DNA of 64,000 nt from NCBI RefSeq assembly GCF_965363235.1, contig NC_134839.1, positions 100,211,743-100,275,742 of the forward strand. Direction: 5' to 3'. The notes below the pieces were generated by a model that searched no databases, was not told the DNA's origin, and saw only the letters and a list, made by a program, of their open reading frames with translations. The position numbers and the translations under genes are program-made. This document shows positions 1 to 12,100 of this stretch, in pieces; the stretch's first letter is position 1, and each line of letters opens with the position of its first letter. This DNA is from Mytilus galloprovincialis (taxonomy: Eukaryota; Mollusca; Bivalvia; Mytilida; Mytilidae).

Positions 1-621
1 ATTAAAATTTTGAAGTATTATAAATTAAATTACCAAGTTAGCAATGGGTAATGTCACAATGTAAATGTTTAACCATCACACATGATGTGCAATTGTACAC
101 CAATTAAAAAAGGACTTACAAACAATTCTTCGAATGACAACAACTGGTAACTACAATTGTTGCATTACTCTAACTGAGAGACTGACACACATCAATAAAA
201 ACAACAATAATTTAAGGTTAAAAATAAAACTAATATCAACATATTGATCTCATTTTTGGGTAATTTACATAAAATAATTTAGGACAAAGAAGCCTGCCGG
301 ATAGACAACTTTTAAGTTTGATGCATTTCCGTCAAAAAGTTTGGTTTTAGTGAACATCATTCATGCGTTTAGGGAAGTCTTCACTTCTGTTCAAATGTTG
401 AGTAAGTGATTGGAATTACACATAGTGTACATAATAGGTGCACATAATCAACGGACAAACTCAAAAGTGGTTTATTCCATGATCTTTATTGCTATAGACA
501 AAATAGACGAAGGAAATCACCTGACTGGCTTCTATTGAAAGCCCTAGTTTAAAGTTGAAGTTGTAGCATTTTGAAAAGAAAAAAACATAAATATTCACTT
601 TTGCATGTATAAATCACTTAC
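1..621 (-). other. Kinesin heavy chain intron 1 (partial)
   Basis: This is the intron following the first kinesin exon, read on the minus strand from the donor at 621-620 to the left edge. I found no second kinesin exon here. Positions 293-415 carry a dispersed repeat that recurs in opposite orientation at 9337-9457 inside GLB1. Confidence 0.6.
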
Positions 622-777
622 ATTTATATTTATAGAGTCATCGGTTGGAAACTTCAAGATAAACTTGCTGCCAACTTTTTCTTCAGAGGAATTTAATGGT
701 CGGACCCTGCTAATAACTCTGATGCTGCATTCATCAGGAGTAGGTCCTGGTGGAGCAGGTGACTGCTGTGTCGCCAT
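622..777 (-). CDS. KIF5: Kinesin-1 heavy chain, first coding exon (partial gene)
   Basis: This exon encodes the first 52 residues of a kinesin-1 (conventional kinesin) heavy chain, the plus-end-directed microtubule motor that carries vesicles and organelles. After a proline-rich start (MATQQSPAPPGPTPDE) comes the motor-domain opening CSIRVISRVRPLN, then SEEKVGSKFILKFPTDDSI. The V-x-x-R-x-RPLN motif marks the first strand of the kinesin motor, and SEEKxGSKF followed by KFP is typical of invertebrate kinesin-1. The start ATG is at 777-775 on the minus strand. The exon ends in phase 0 at a strong donor (GTAAGTG, complement of 615-621). The P-loop, switch regions, stalk and tail are outside the window. 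A KIF5 orthologue is the best fit; the exact paralogue cannot be fixed from one exon. Confidence 0.88.
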
Positions 778-1016
778 TGTTTATGATACCAATTTAATTT
801 GTTAACATCAAATGTTTATAATGTAATGTATGTGAATCACACCATCATGAATATATCATGAGCTGAATTAAACGGAAAATTAGTCAGTGAAAATGCAGTT
901 CGAAAGAGTTACAAGAAAGATATATTAAGCGAATTGGATATATCAATGAATTACTAAGCAGAAAATAGAGCAGAATGTATTAGGATGACACGGCGATCGC
1001 CTTGAACACAATATTT

Positions 1017-1198
1017 TTATAACGTCCGAACAAAATCTCCTCCTTCTTCCATCATTGCTGTTGAATGATGGGAAATGACGTTTGCGAGAAATCGAACTTC
1101 TCTAGCCGTTTCTTTAATTCCATATAATAGCTCGAAATTACCCGAATAAGATATTTCCCGCGGAATCTCTAAATTTAGCTTTGCAAAGTTTGTGGACA
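1017..1198 (-). CDS. Candidate 3'-terminal exon of an unidentified gene
   Basis: On the minus strand a good acceptor (CTTTTTCAG ending at 1199) opens a frame of about 60 codons ending in TAA at 1019-1017. It contains the segments STNFAKLNLEIPREISYSG and NFELLYGIKETAREVRFLAN, followed by a hydrophilic end (MMEEGGDFVRTL). The sequence is compositionally balanced and more GC-rich than its surroundings, unlike random ORFs here. The exon begins with the last two bases of a split codon, so upstream exons must lie between 1200 and about 6000; I could not locate them. It ends only about 240 bp before the kinesin start on the same strand. I do not recognise the family. Confidence 0.4.
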
Positions 1199-1564
1199 CT
1201 GAAAAAGTTTTTATAAATGATCATAAATAAATAATAGAAAATACGGAAGTCAATTCATGTTTTGTTTATTGTCTATTGCAATTGTGTGATAATCTTTTGT
1301 TAATATGTGTGAACAAGATAAGTTTAGTTCATTTTGAAAAGTAATGATATGCATGGACACTAGTACTGTAAGTGTAGCTGGAATAAGCGATATGTATGAT
1401 TTGAACATTCATTTAAAGCAAACATAATGTTGTTAAGAGCTTTTATAGTATTAAAGCTGATTGTAATAGCTTGAATTAATAATATTGTATGAATAACACC
1501 TCTACGCAATGTAAATATAAAATATGTATCTCTTATCATGATCATTGAGAAAATATGTTTGGTT

Positions 1565-1704
1565 GTTTTTTTTTTGTTTTTTTTTTTTTTGTTTGTTTGT
1601 TTGTTTGTTTGTTTGTTTATTTTTGTATTTGTATTTTGTAAATGTCGGCTGGTATCATTTCTGTATAGGAATTTACACCAATAAAATTATTTGATTTGAT
1701 TTGA
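1565..1704 (+). repeat. T-rich/(GTTT)n microsatellite and retroposon-like tail
   Basis: A poly-T run passes into about eight GTTT units (1591-1618). After it comes a segment containing an AATAAA-like hexamer and ending in TTGAT-type repeats (near 1690-1704), which resembles the 3' tail of non-LTR elements or SINEs. No coding part is attached. Confidence 0.55.
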
Positions 1705-1764
1705 TAAAAAATCAATGTACTGATTATGCCTGTAATGGGTCCGCTATTGAAAATAAAATATATC

Positions 1765-1915
1765 TTATCAGTGACGGATCCAGAAATTTACATAAGTGGG
1801 GGCCCACTGACTGACCTAAGAGGCGGCCCGCTCCAGTCACGCTTCAATGATTCCCTATATAAGCAACCAATTTTTTTCCCGGATCCCGCTGACTGTTTTG
1901 TTAGATTCCCACTAT
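1765..1915 (+). repeat. Dispersed repeat, copy 1 (second copy at 19715-19861)
   Basis: This segment, starting near CAGTGACGGATCC, recurs in opposite orientation at 19715-19861 within GLB1 intron 9. Both copies share the GGATCC region, a G-rich GTGGGGGCCC block and the following GGCC-rich block. It is a dispersed non-coding repeat; the short reading frame across it has no independent support. Confidence 0.65.
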
Positions 1916-2471
1916 GATCTCATTTTTTTTGTAATTTCCCGTGTCCCACTAGACTCCATTTTCCGTTTTCACGGCACAATCATTTGACTTTCACGTGTCA
2001 CGCTTACAAAAATCGGCAATCCCGCGTTACGTTTAGACCCCAATGAGACCCTCCTATTATACTAACTAATAAATAAAAAAAAAAATAAGGTTTTTATTGT
2101 TTGTTAAGAATGTTCGTTTGGATCAAATTTCATTTTCAGGTCAGTGAAGATCCCCCCCCCCCAAAATGGGACATATATTGTACAGTTTATGGTTGCACTG
2201 ATATGTTTGTGTACAAGATAATACATATGAGGGGGGTCACATATAGAAAGAAACGAAGAACTTATTGATTATTAAAATTAAACATGTATAAACACATTTT
2301 TGAGGGTATGATAACAGTTTCAGTGTTGTCGTATTTGGCTTTTGTATGAAAACTTAAATAGATGGTGAGAAATTATTCGCAGCTGCATCAGCAAACCATG
2401 ATCTACAAGAAAAGGCTGTTTCACAGAAATAACGTGTGTGATAGTAAACTTGATTATCTTGATCTATAAAG

Positions 2472-4264
2472 AGGGGGGGCAAGGGGTTTAACTGTTATGC
2501 TGTTATGGGGCATTTAAATTCTTTGTTATCTGTTATTCTGAAAATATATTTACTGTTAGCTGTTATTGTCTTATTCTTTGTTATCTGTTATAGGACTATT
2601 ATCTATTTTGTTATCTGTTATTGTGAGAATCTATTTGCTGTTAACTGTTATTGAAAATTGGAATGTTAGCATTTTGACAGCCAATCTTCCGTCGAAATTG
2701 AAGATAATTGAAAATTGTGATTTGAATGGATAATAGTCTCATTGGCACGCTTACCGCATCTTTTAACAATGTATATCTATTGGGGTCTTTCTACTGGTAA
2801 TATCGGGTGGACCTGTATTTGCAGAAGAATTTCAGTAACATACATCACATAAACATATAAAATCAATTGGACCCAGGACCATTCCAGTATATATTATTAT
2901 TATCCTTTGTAATAAATTCCATTGTCTGTGAACATGTAGCAGTTTGTACAAATTATAATTCACTTATTACTTGTACAATAACTTATAGTATGGATTTTGT
3001 TATATAAAAGGCATTGGTACTCCCTATAGATTTTTTTATTCAATGACCACATAATAATCTTTATGTTGTACTATTGTCCCTGATTTGGGGAGGATTGGAC
3101 ACCAACTAGCATGCTAAAGTTGACGCAGTCACATTCTGTATGTGCCTATTTCCAAGTCAGGAGCCTGGATTCAGTGGTTGTAGTTTGTTACTGTGTTACT
3201 AAGTTTCTCGTTCACTATTTTGTGGATAAATTAGGCAGTTAGTTTTCTCCTTTGAATTGTTTTACATTACTAAGTGGTGTGGGTTTGAATTATGGCTTTG
3301 GGAATTATACAACATCTTTTTCTTTTAGCATTTATATTATAAGTGCTACTCCCTCTCTTTTCATTTACATGAAAGAGAATCCTGATCACCGTATTTTTAA
3401 AAGCTTTTTAGCTGCTTCACATGGCGAAAATTGAAGCTCAGAAACCATTGATGCAAATACAGATGTGTTTTCAGTTTAATTTTTCGACAAATACCCTTTT
3501 TAAAATCCTTCAGCTTCTCCATTGCTGTACCCAAATTTTCCATATATTATAATTTCACATAAGATACAGGATTGGTTTTTCACTTGATGTCATCCAAATT
3601 TTCACTAGGTCCAATTTCTATTATACTATCAGAATTGTCACTTGAGTCAATTTCTATTATCAGAATAACCACAACTGGCATGCGTGTTTCAGTTACATGT
3701 CCTGTCTCCACTGATCTGGGTATTTTTGTATTTTATAAGTAAGTTTAATCATGAGGTCATTAAATAAAAAAAATATATTGTGCATCAATGTTTTTTTTTA
3801 TTACTTGTAAAGTATATATATTGCTTTTCAGAAAAAAAATAATCTAAAAATCAAATTGATAATAAAGTGTCACTGGCTGCACTATTTTCAAAAATTAAAT
3901 AAAAAAATCTAAATCATTAAAAATTGATCCCTCAAATGCCCTAGTTTAAAAATATCCCTATATCAAAAACAGAAACTAGTAATTTCGTTCAGAAAAATTC
4001 AACATCCAAGTTACGGAAAAAAAATCAACCAAGGCAGAACTGCCTCAACGGCCGAAACGTCTTGTTTGCACAAATTTTCTAGGTCCATACCACAAGTTAT
4101 ATACTAAGATCTACGAGTCATCTACTGGATTGGTCTTTGACAGATTTATTTTCATATTTCATTACTGATATCTGTTATTATCCCTTTTCAATTCCTTGTT
4201 ATCTGTTTTTCACCAAATCAATTCACTGTTTTGCTGTTATGGGGACCCCCCTTGCCCCCCCCCT
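2472..4264. repeat. Possible G-rich-ended repeat unit
   Basis: The left end (2472) reads AGGGGGGGCAAGGGG. The right end (about 4230-4264) is its approximate complement, and both are followed inward by CTGTTATGGGG-type sequence. Between them are repeated CTGTTATCTGTTATT motifs (2490-2660 and 4140-4230) and a segment near 4035-4075 with no recognised function. It could be one 1.8-kb element with short inverted ends or two related simple-repeat patches. Confidence 0.3.
3060..3260 (-). repeat. Dispersed bivalve repeat fragment (family B)
   Basis: This is a diverged minus-strand fragment of the repeat found nearly complete at 20178-20524. It shares the region around CATTCTGTATGTGCCT and the sequence downstream of it. 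Confidence 0.55.
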
Positions 4265-4586
4265 ATAAAGTTCCGTTTATTCTTTTACAATTTATATAAT
4301 GGTAAATTTCTTTTTATTTCCCTTTAAAGATTTGATGATAAAAAGTGTCATATCTATGTTTTTTTACCATTTAGCCCGGATAGTTTATGATGTAAATAGC
4401 AGATATTGGAATAGTTTCAATATCCCTCATTCAGATCGAAACTATAAGTCAAACTCAGTTTTAAAAAAGTCAAGCGCAGATATAAGTAAAGTGTTTTATT
4501 TTGGAAGGGACAACTGATGCCTTGTCAATCTAATTATAATAAAGATATTGATCTGATTTTGTTATACTACATATGACTGATACGTA

Positions 4587-4836
4587 GTTTAGGGACGACA
4601 TCAAAAGATCGATGTAGGATAAAAAACTTAAATCAAATAGTTTGGGGGGTGGGGGGTTAAAATTCTGCAAGTTTTGTATATCTAAAATCGATTTTTACAT
4701 ATATCCCTATTGGTAAATCAATTTTTCCCAAATTAAGTTAAGAGGGGGGTGGGGGGGGGGGGGGGGGGGGTCAGTGGAAAAACTATGTGAATTAAGTTTT
4801 TTATCCTACATTGAACTTTTGATGTCGTCCCTTAAC
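4587..4836. mobile_element. MITE with ~45-bp inverted ends and poly-G core
   Basis: The left end has AGGGACGACATCAAAAG followed by TGTAGGATAAAAAACTTAA. The right end is the near-perfect reverse complement (TTAAGTTTTTTATCCTACA, then CTTTTGATGTCGTCCCT). The arms are about 45 bp and the whole is about 250 bp. The core holds G-rich runs, including a poly-G tract near 4744-4770. No coding capacity; the target duplication is not clear. Confidence 0.7.
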
Positions 4837-6064
4837 GAAATCAGAGATCAATATTTTAATTAGATTGGATGCTTTGTAAAACACTTTTATTCAAGTAAGA
4901 TCTCAATTAGTTTCTCTAATGCAAAAAGTTATGTTTATCCTTCATGAGCACATTCAGGAGTTTGACATTGCCTGTTTTGGCTGCGATTTGTGTTGTTCAA
5001 TATTACGGTCTTCTGTGTTGAGTTTCGTTTTCTGTTATTTGTCTTTTCGTCGTATTTTTCTTTTTGGTCATGTTGTGCATCTTGGATATAAGATATATAA
5101 TATTCTTTTTTTTTTTGGTACAAACTGATAGGATCTTATTTACAAATACAAACTTGAAGACAGTAAACTATACTCGTGTACACTTGGACAAATAACTTTG
5201 TTTGTAAAATAATATTTATCTGTAATCCACAGTGTTGACATTGTAGACAAAATCCCAAAAGGTTGCATGTGTCAGAACACACTTTGAAGATTGAAAAGGA
5301 AAGACATCAGGGCAATCCTCGACACGAAATAGGTTGTCCTAGATGCTAAGGTCTGAGGTTGAGATGATTTTTCTTCTTCTTTTTTTTACCCCAATAAATA
5401 ATTAGAAAAGCAAACAATTACAAATTTTTGCCAACTTTGACATTTTAACTATTAAGAATCTTTGATTTTTGTTGTTGATTTTTTTCTCTCAGAGCATAGG
5501 GACAAGTTGTGCTAGAGGCTGCATCCAAATCCAAGTAATGTTTGCGCTTATTTGTTTTTTTTATTTCAGCAATGTTCTTTGAGCGCCTGCATTTGAGCAA
5601 CTGCTTAGGAGGACTAGATCATAAAGTTATTGAACATAAAGTGCTTTTAAAAATATCCGGCTTCGGTTTATTGCTTGAGTGTCCTTTAAGCAACTAAAAT
5701 ATATTTTCATATATATACATCAGCTTTGAGAAGGACTTCGCAATAAGTTTTAAGGTATATAGAGGGGGGACTATTTTGAGACAAGTGCCTGTGGTTATAT
5801 CACGCTTCCAGACCACCACTGATTCATATCATATATATATGAAAATTGAGGAATATAAAAAAACTCTTAATATATTTATATATCTATACCAAATGCAGGG
5901 ACGAATTGTCAATAGGGTGAATTGGCAATAGGGACGAATTTATAATGCATTAATAGGATATCGTTACATTTATAATAAATATTGGATACGAATTGGTAAA
6001 GGTACGAGTTAACATGTAACCCAGTCATATGATCTAATCACATGACTTCAACAAAACATTGAAA

Positions 6065-6133
6065 ATGGCGACTTACATGTTTCGTCCAACTTTCACTTTC
6101 GTCTTTTTATTTATCATCATACATGCACTAAAG
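6065..6133 (+). CDS. GLB1: GLB1 exon 1: start codon and signal peptide
   Basis: The ATG is in good context (GAAAATGG). It encodes 23 residues: a short polar start with one Arg, then a hydrophobic core ([10 protein letters not shown]) and HALK, a typical secretory signal peptide that directs the enzyme to the ER and then the lysosome. The exon ends in phase 0 at AAG|GTATTT, which joins exon 2 (AxRTFTIDY) cleanly. A short upstream ORF (ATG at 6041) ends just before this start. The start was chosen because it is the only nearby exon with a signal peptide and correct phase. Confidence 0.88.
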
Positions 6134-9100
6134 GTATTTGTAACACAAGGACACACAAGATAACTTGTATTTTGGTTCAAAACATTTAAATTTCATCAAA
6201 ATATTAGTTAAGTCTTTCTCAAACACCTTTAAGAGGAGTGAAAACAAATTTTAATTAAATCTTATCAAGTCTGACAAAATTTTTTATCAAATCAAATCAG
6301 ATTCTTATAGCTCACCTGGACAAAAGAGCCAGTGTGATCAAGTGGCATCTTTCGTTGTCATTGTTTTCTTTGATAACTTTTACAAAGATCTAACAAAAGT
6401 AATTGATATTTTTTAAACGACCACAAAATTTTGTGCATTTGCATATTTTGCATATTGGTATCACGTCGTTGTTGTCGTTGTCTGAAGACATTTGGTGTCT
6501 GGACAATAACTTTAGTATAACTATAGATAATAGAAATCTATCTTTAAACACAAGGTTTATAACATCAAAAGGAAGGTTTGGATTGATTTTGGGGGTTATG
6601 GTCCTAACAGTTTAGGAATTAGGGCCCAAAAAGATGCCCAAATAAGCATTTTTCTAGTTTCCAGACAATAACTTGTGTTAAAGCATATGTATCTCTCTGA
6701 AATATACCACAAGTTTCCATACCTCAAAGGGACAGTAAAGATTGGCTTCAGGGGGTTATAGCTCAAACTGTTTTTAGAAGTTAGGTGGAAACAAAACATG
6801 CAAAACAAGGGTTTCCTATTTAACAGACAATTTTAAACAGTGTAAGGGAGGTAATCCAATCATATTTTGGAGGTAATCCAAACATAATGGCTCTGTGTTG
6901 AAGGCCGTACCTTGACCTATAATTGTTTACTTTTATAAATTGTTATTTGGATGGAGAGTTGTCTCATTGGCATTCATACCACTTCTTCCTATACCTATAT
7001 AATATGTTTGGATAACCTCCCTTACACTGCTTTTGTGCAATACACTATGTTTTTCATATATTTTTTGTTTTGAAAAAAAAAGAGGGGGATAAAACATTTT
7101 TGGTTGATATGCAACAGCATTATGTGCATACTATCAAAAAAATTGAGTATAAATTCAAATCAAATAACCAATTCTAAATTCTTTGACTACAGTTATTCTG
7201 TGTCAGAAACCTATTATGTGTCAAATATTTAATTACAATTCAACAAATTCAGACCTGTATCAAGCATCAATATTGTTCCATTTTTGCCCCAACTGTTCAG
7301 GGTTGGACATTTGCGGCCCCAACTGTTCAGGATTGGACATCTGCGGTCGTATCCAGCTTTGCTCAAAGCAATTTAGTAACTGTTATATATCGATTGAAAT
7401 AACTTCCACACTGTTATGAATTTGATTCTAGTTATTGTTTGTAAAACAAGGTTTTAAGGTGCCTTTGGAACCAATCAATTGTACTGGTAAAGCTATTTGC
7501 TAGTTATTGAATGACTTTATTTTTTCATTATATTCAGGCAAACAGAACGTTTACAATTGATTATGATAATGACATGTTCCGTATGGATGGCAAACCTTTC
7601 CGTTATATATCTGGCAGTATACATTATAGCAGGATACCTTCATATTACTGGAAAGACAGATTACAGAAAATGAAAGCTGCTGGCTTGAATGCTGTACAAG
7701 TGTAGGTAGTCCATTAGACTTACATGACTTAAGGATGAATATTTCTAAAAAACAATATGAATACCAAACTGATCTATTCAATCTAGAGATAAGTATAAAG
7801 TATGATGACAGTGATCATCTAATACTACATTTTGTACTTGTTACAAAGTGAATCATCAGTTCAGCTCAGCTTTATGTTGAAGATTAGGACAGGATGTTAG
7901 AATTAATAATACCTTTTCATATTCAAACTATCTTAAGATTTAAATTATTACCAACAAAAATCTTGGTAGCATTAGTTTTAGCAGTATACTTCATTATGAA
8001 CCAAGCAGATGTAAAAATCGCTGTGAAGTTGAATAGACAAGGATTTATACAAAGTAAAGTTTACTAAAAAATAAGTTGGTTTTCTGTAGATGATTATAAA
8101 TTTTAAGCAAATGATACACATTTCTAGGAAAGAGATTTAAATGATTTTTTTTAATTTCTAGATATGTACCTTGGAATTTCCATGAGATGGAGGAGAATGA
8201 ATTGAATTTTGAAGGAGACAAAGATTTAGTTGGATTCATTAAGCAGGCACAGGAAGTTGACTTGTTTGTTGTGCTTAGAGCAGGGCCTTATATCTGTGGA
8301 GAATGGGACTTTGTAAGTTATTGTACTTTGAGCTGGATTTTTTTCTTCTAATCAGAAAATCATGAATGGATTTCTATGATTTTTTTAAAGAAAGTTCAAT
8401 ACCACAAAAGAGGGTTGGGATTGATTTAAAGGATGAAGGTCCTAACTGTTAAGAAGTTAGGGGCCAAAAGGGGCCCAAAACAAGCATCTTTCTAGTTTCA
8501 GGATAATAACTTGTGTTTAAGTATTTCAATTGCTTTGAAATTGTACCACAATGTTTAATACCACAAGTAAAAGGTAGGGATTAATTTTTGGGGTTATGGT
8601 GTCAATAGTTAAGGAATTAAAGGCTACAACCAATGCTTTGTAAAATGCAATGTTCACTGAAAAAATAAAACAATATTTACCCTTCAGTGCTTACAAGCAC
8701 TTTGATTAATGTTCTTCAGTTTTGTCCTTTATAACCTTACGGTATATGATATTTGTTTCCATTCTCTAACTTAAGTTTGTCTCAACTGAATTTAATGGCA
8801 TGTATAAATAATGCTTATTACCATTTAACTCAGTTTAAGTTCAAATTTCGGGAGTATCACTTTACAGTCTTTGAGTTATGTCCCTTTATAATGTGATATA
8901 TCCATCATTTGTGTCCCTATGGACACATTCCTCATTTATTTTTCCATTTTCTTTTAAAGGGGTTCATATTTTTTTTCAAAATTTTTCAAATGTCAAATTT
9001 TTAAAAAGTTTCAAGAAGAAATCAATTGCCCAATAAATTTGTAAGATCCTTGACCACATTTTTTTTCTGTCAGAAACCTATGTTATGTAAAAAATTTGAT

Positions 9101-12100
9101 CACAATCCAAGTAGACCACTTTCGTGTTAATCCGTCACTGGAAAAAACTTGTCAATTATGCCCTGCACTATTAACGTTCATCAAGCGTCTTAGTAATCGT
9201 CATTGTGCAGGATAAACTAGAAATAAAGTTTGTTCAGTAGGTACTTAATCAAAATTCCCAAATGACAGCGGTGCTGATTTTCAATTATGAGAATTTGATT
9301 TGCCGAATAATTTGTGCAATATAGCTTTATAGTTTTCCAACCACTCACTCAACATTGGAACGGAAGTGACGATGTTCCTAAAGGCACAAATGACGTTCAC
9401 TAAAACCAAAGTTTTTGACAGAAATGCATAGAACTCGAAAGTTTGTCTATTTTGACAGTATGAAGCTTGAATATTGTGTCCAAATTTGCCCCAACTGTTC
9501 AGGGTTTAATTTCTGCGGTCGTATCAGGCTGTGCTCAGCGAAGCATTTTATTCATCAATAATTACAAGTAACAGGTATATTGTCACTTGGCCTAGATCTC
9601 ATTTTCATTGGTTAATATATTGATTCAATTTTCTTTATAGGGTAATTTTTCCTAATTACCACAAGTAAAAAATACTCAGGATATCTACATGTATAGCATA
9701 TTCAGATAAAGGTTTTGTAATGTCAGACGTAGATTTATGTTAAAAGTTGCAAAGTATTCACACAATTTCGGTATTTTGCAATTATGTAATAGTGAGAACC
9801 TGTAGATTTTCTTCCATGACCTGCAGTGAAAAATAGATTCTGAGAACTTTGGTAGGCATATGCATTATAACAATGAGTAGAAATTTCTTTACCAATTGGT
9901 CATTACTATTTATTTTCTGTCAAGATGTCTGTATTAACTGTGTATTGATCTTTTATCTTATAATTTGAATGATCTCATCTAAATTAGATATTACATATTT
10001 ATGAAATTCTATTGTTTTTATGACCTACTATAACTATTCTGTAATATATTTCAGGGTGGATTTCCTCCATACATATTAGCCAAGAATCCTAATACAATAT
10101 TCCGCACTATGGATTCAAGTAAGTCATATCAAAAAGGCAACCTTTTGTGTTCATAGGTACTGAAGTTGATTTTTCTGTTTCTTTTATCATTTTTTTTTCT
10201 GGTATTAAAAATTTTTTAAACTTGAATAAATTTCTTGAATCTCTGTAGAATTTTAGAAAATTTGTGTTGTGTATGGCAGAAGTTTTTTTCCATTTCTCAT
10301 TAATTTTATATTATGTATTTTAGACTTTTAAAACTGTGTGAAAAATTCATGATTCTCACCAAAAAATAATTGATACCAAAGGGAAAAAAACATGGAAAAA
10401 AGACAAAAGAAGAAAGAAACAACAGTTAAGATACATTTGTTTTTCAATTATTTCTGCAAATTTTTCATTTCATGAAAGATTGAAAAATTTATCTTCTAAG
10501 TATTTTGTTTATGTTATCTTAGAAGCATCTACCAAATAATATCTATTTTTAACCGGATTTTTGTGACAAAAATGTCGGTTATTGATTTGGGGATGTACGG
10601 CGGGCGGGCGGCAATCAAATGTTGTCCGTGCATTAACACATGAACCGTTCAACCAAAGCTTTTAAAATTTTAATATGTTGTTACTGACAACTAAATGAAG
10701 GTCAAGTTCAATAATGGCGATTTTGACTTTTAACCTTCAGGAGTTATGGTTCTTGAAAGATTGAAAAATGGAGTTTCCAGTCGTCTCCGTGCATTTACGC
10801 ATGAACTGTTCTACCAAAGCTTCCCAAATTTTAATATGTTGTTACTGATGACAAAATGGAGGTCAAGTTCAATAATGACGATTTTGACTTTTACAGTTCA
10901 GGAGTTATGGTTCTTGAAAGATTGAAAAATGGAGTTTCAAGTCGTGTCCGTGCATTTACGCATGGACTGTTCTACCAAAGCTTCCCAAATTTTAATATAT
11001 TGTTACTGATGACAAAATGGAGGTCAAGTTCAAAAATGACGATTTTGACTTTTACCGTTCAGGAGTTATGGTTCTTGAAAAATTGAAAAATGGTGTTTCC
11101 AGTCGTGTCCGTGCATTTTCTCATAAACCATTCAACCAAAGCTTTTGAAATTTTTATATGTTGTTACTGATGACAAAATAGAGGTCAAGTTCAATAATGA
11201 CGATTTTGACTTTTACCGTTCAGGAGTTATGGTTCTTGAAAGATCGTAAAATGGTGTTTCCATTCACGTTGTTGCATTTACTAATGAACCATTCAATCTA
11301 AGCTTTTCAAATTTTAATATGTTGATACTGACTACAAAATGGAGGTCAAATTTGATATTGACGATTTTCACTTTCAGCATTCATCAGTTATGGTTCTTGT
11401 GATATTGCCAGGACACAAATAAATGTTAATAAATCCGGTTTGCTGTCGTTGTGACAGCCTCTTGTTTAAAATTTATTCATTGTACATTTTGTATATAATG
11501 ATAACTTTTTCAATTTACTAGCCTATATAAAGTATGTAGACAAATGGTTAGATGTGTTGTATCCAATGTTAAAACCTTTACTGTACATACATGGTGGGCC
11601 AGTGTTAATGGTTCAGGTATGTAACATTTTTATACGACCGCAAAAAATTTTCCGTCGTATAATGGTATCATGTCGTCCAAAGACACATTTAGTTATATTA
11701 TGGTATACCGTTGTTCGTCCGTCCCTTGTCAACATGTCGGACATTAACTCAAAAACACTTTAACATATTTGAATAAATCTTTGATGGATTGTTAATATCT
11801 ATTGACATGATCTCCATTTGTTGGTTTTTAATTTTACATTTTATGTTTCTGAGTTTTGGGGTTTTATTCATTAAAAAAGGGGGGAATTCCAGTTTTCGGA
11901 CAATAACTCAAAAATGCTTTTAGTAGTTCTCATGAAACTTTGGTGAATAGTGTCATAATTGACATAAGCTCCCTTTCGTTTTCTATAAATTTTTATATAT
12001 TTTACTTTTTAAATTCTGGGGATTTATTTATTAAAAAAGTGGGGATTTTCCAGTTTTCTGACAATAACTCAAAAAATGCTTTCAGCAGTTCTCATTAAAC

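Larger units (their letters stand above)
1199..6064. other. Intergenic region between kinesin and GLB1, repeat-filled
   Basis: Between the minus-strand exon at 1017-1198 and GLB1 exon 1 no convincing coding exon is visible. The stretch holds a T/GTTT microsatellite, a retroposon-like tail with TTGAT repeats, a dispersed repeat at 1765-1915, a G-rich bounded unit (2472-4264), a fragment of a common bivalve repeat (3060-3260) and a MITE (4587-4836). The promoters of kinesin (minus) and GLB1 (plus) must both lie here, but I see no clear core element. Confidence 0.6.

Noticed and set aside
1..594. Search for kinesin exon 2 (expected to continue AGKVFVFDK-like sequence)
   Set aside because: No such peptide or acceptor with fitting phase was found on the minus strand; the exon must lie beyond the left edge.
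1726..1917. 63-codon frame with GGPLTDLRGGPL
   Set aside because: Shares its sequence with the inverted repeat copy at 19715-19861, so it is repeat-derived.
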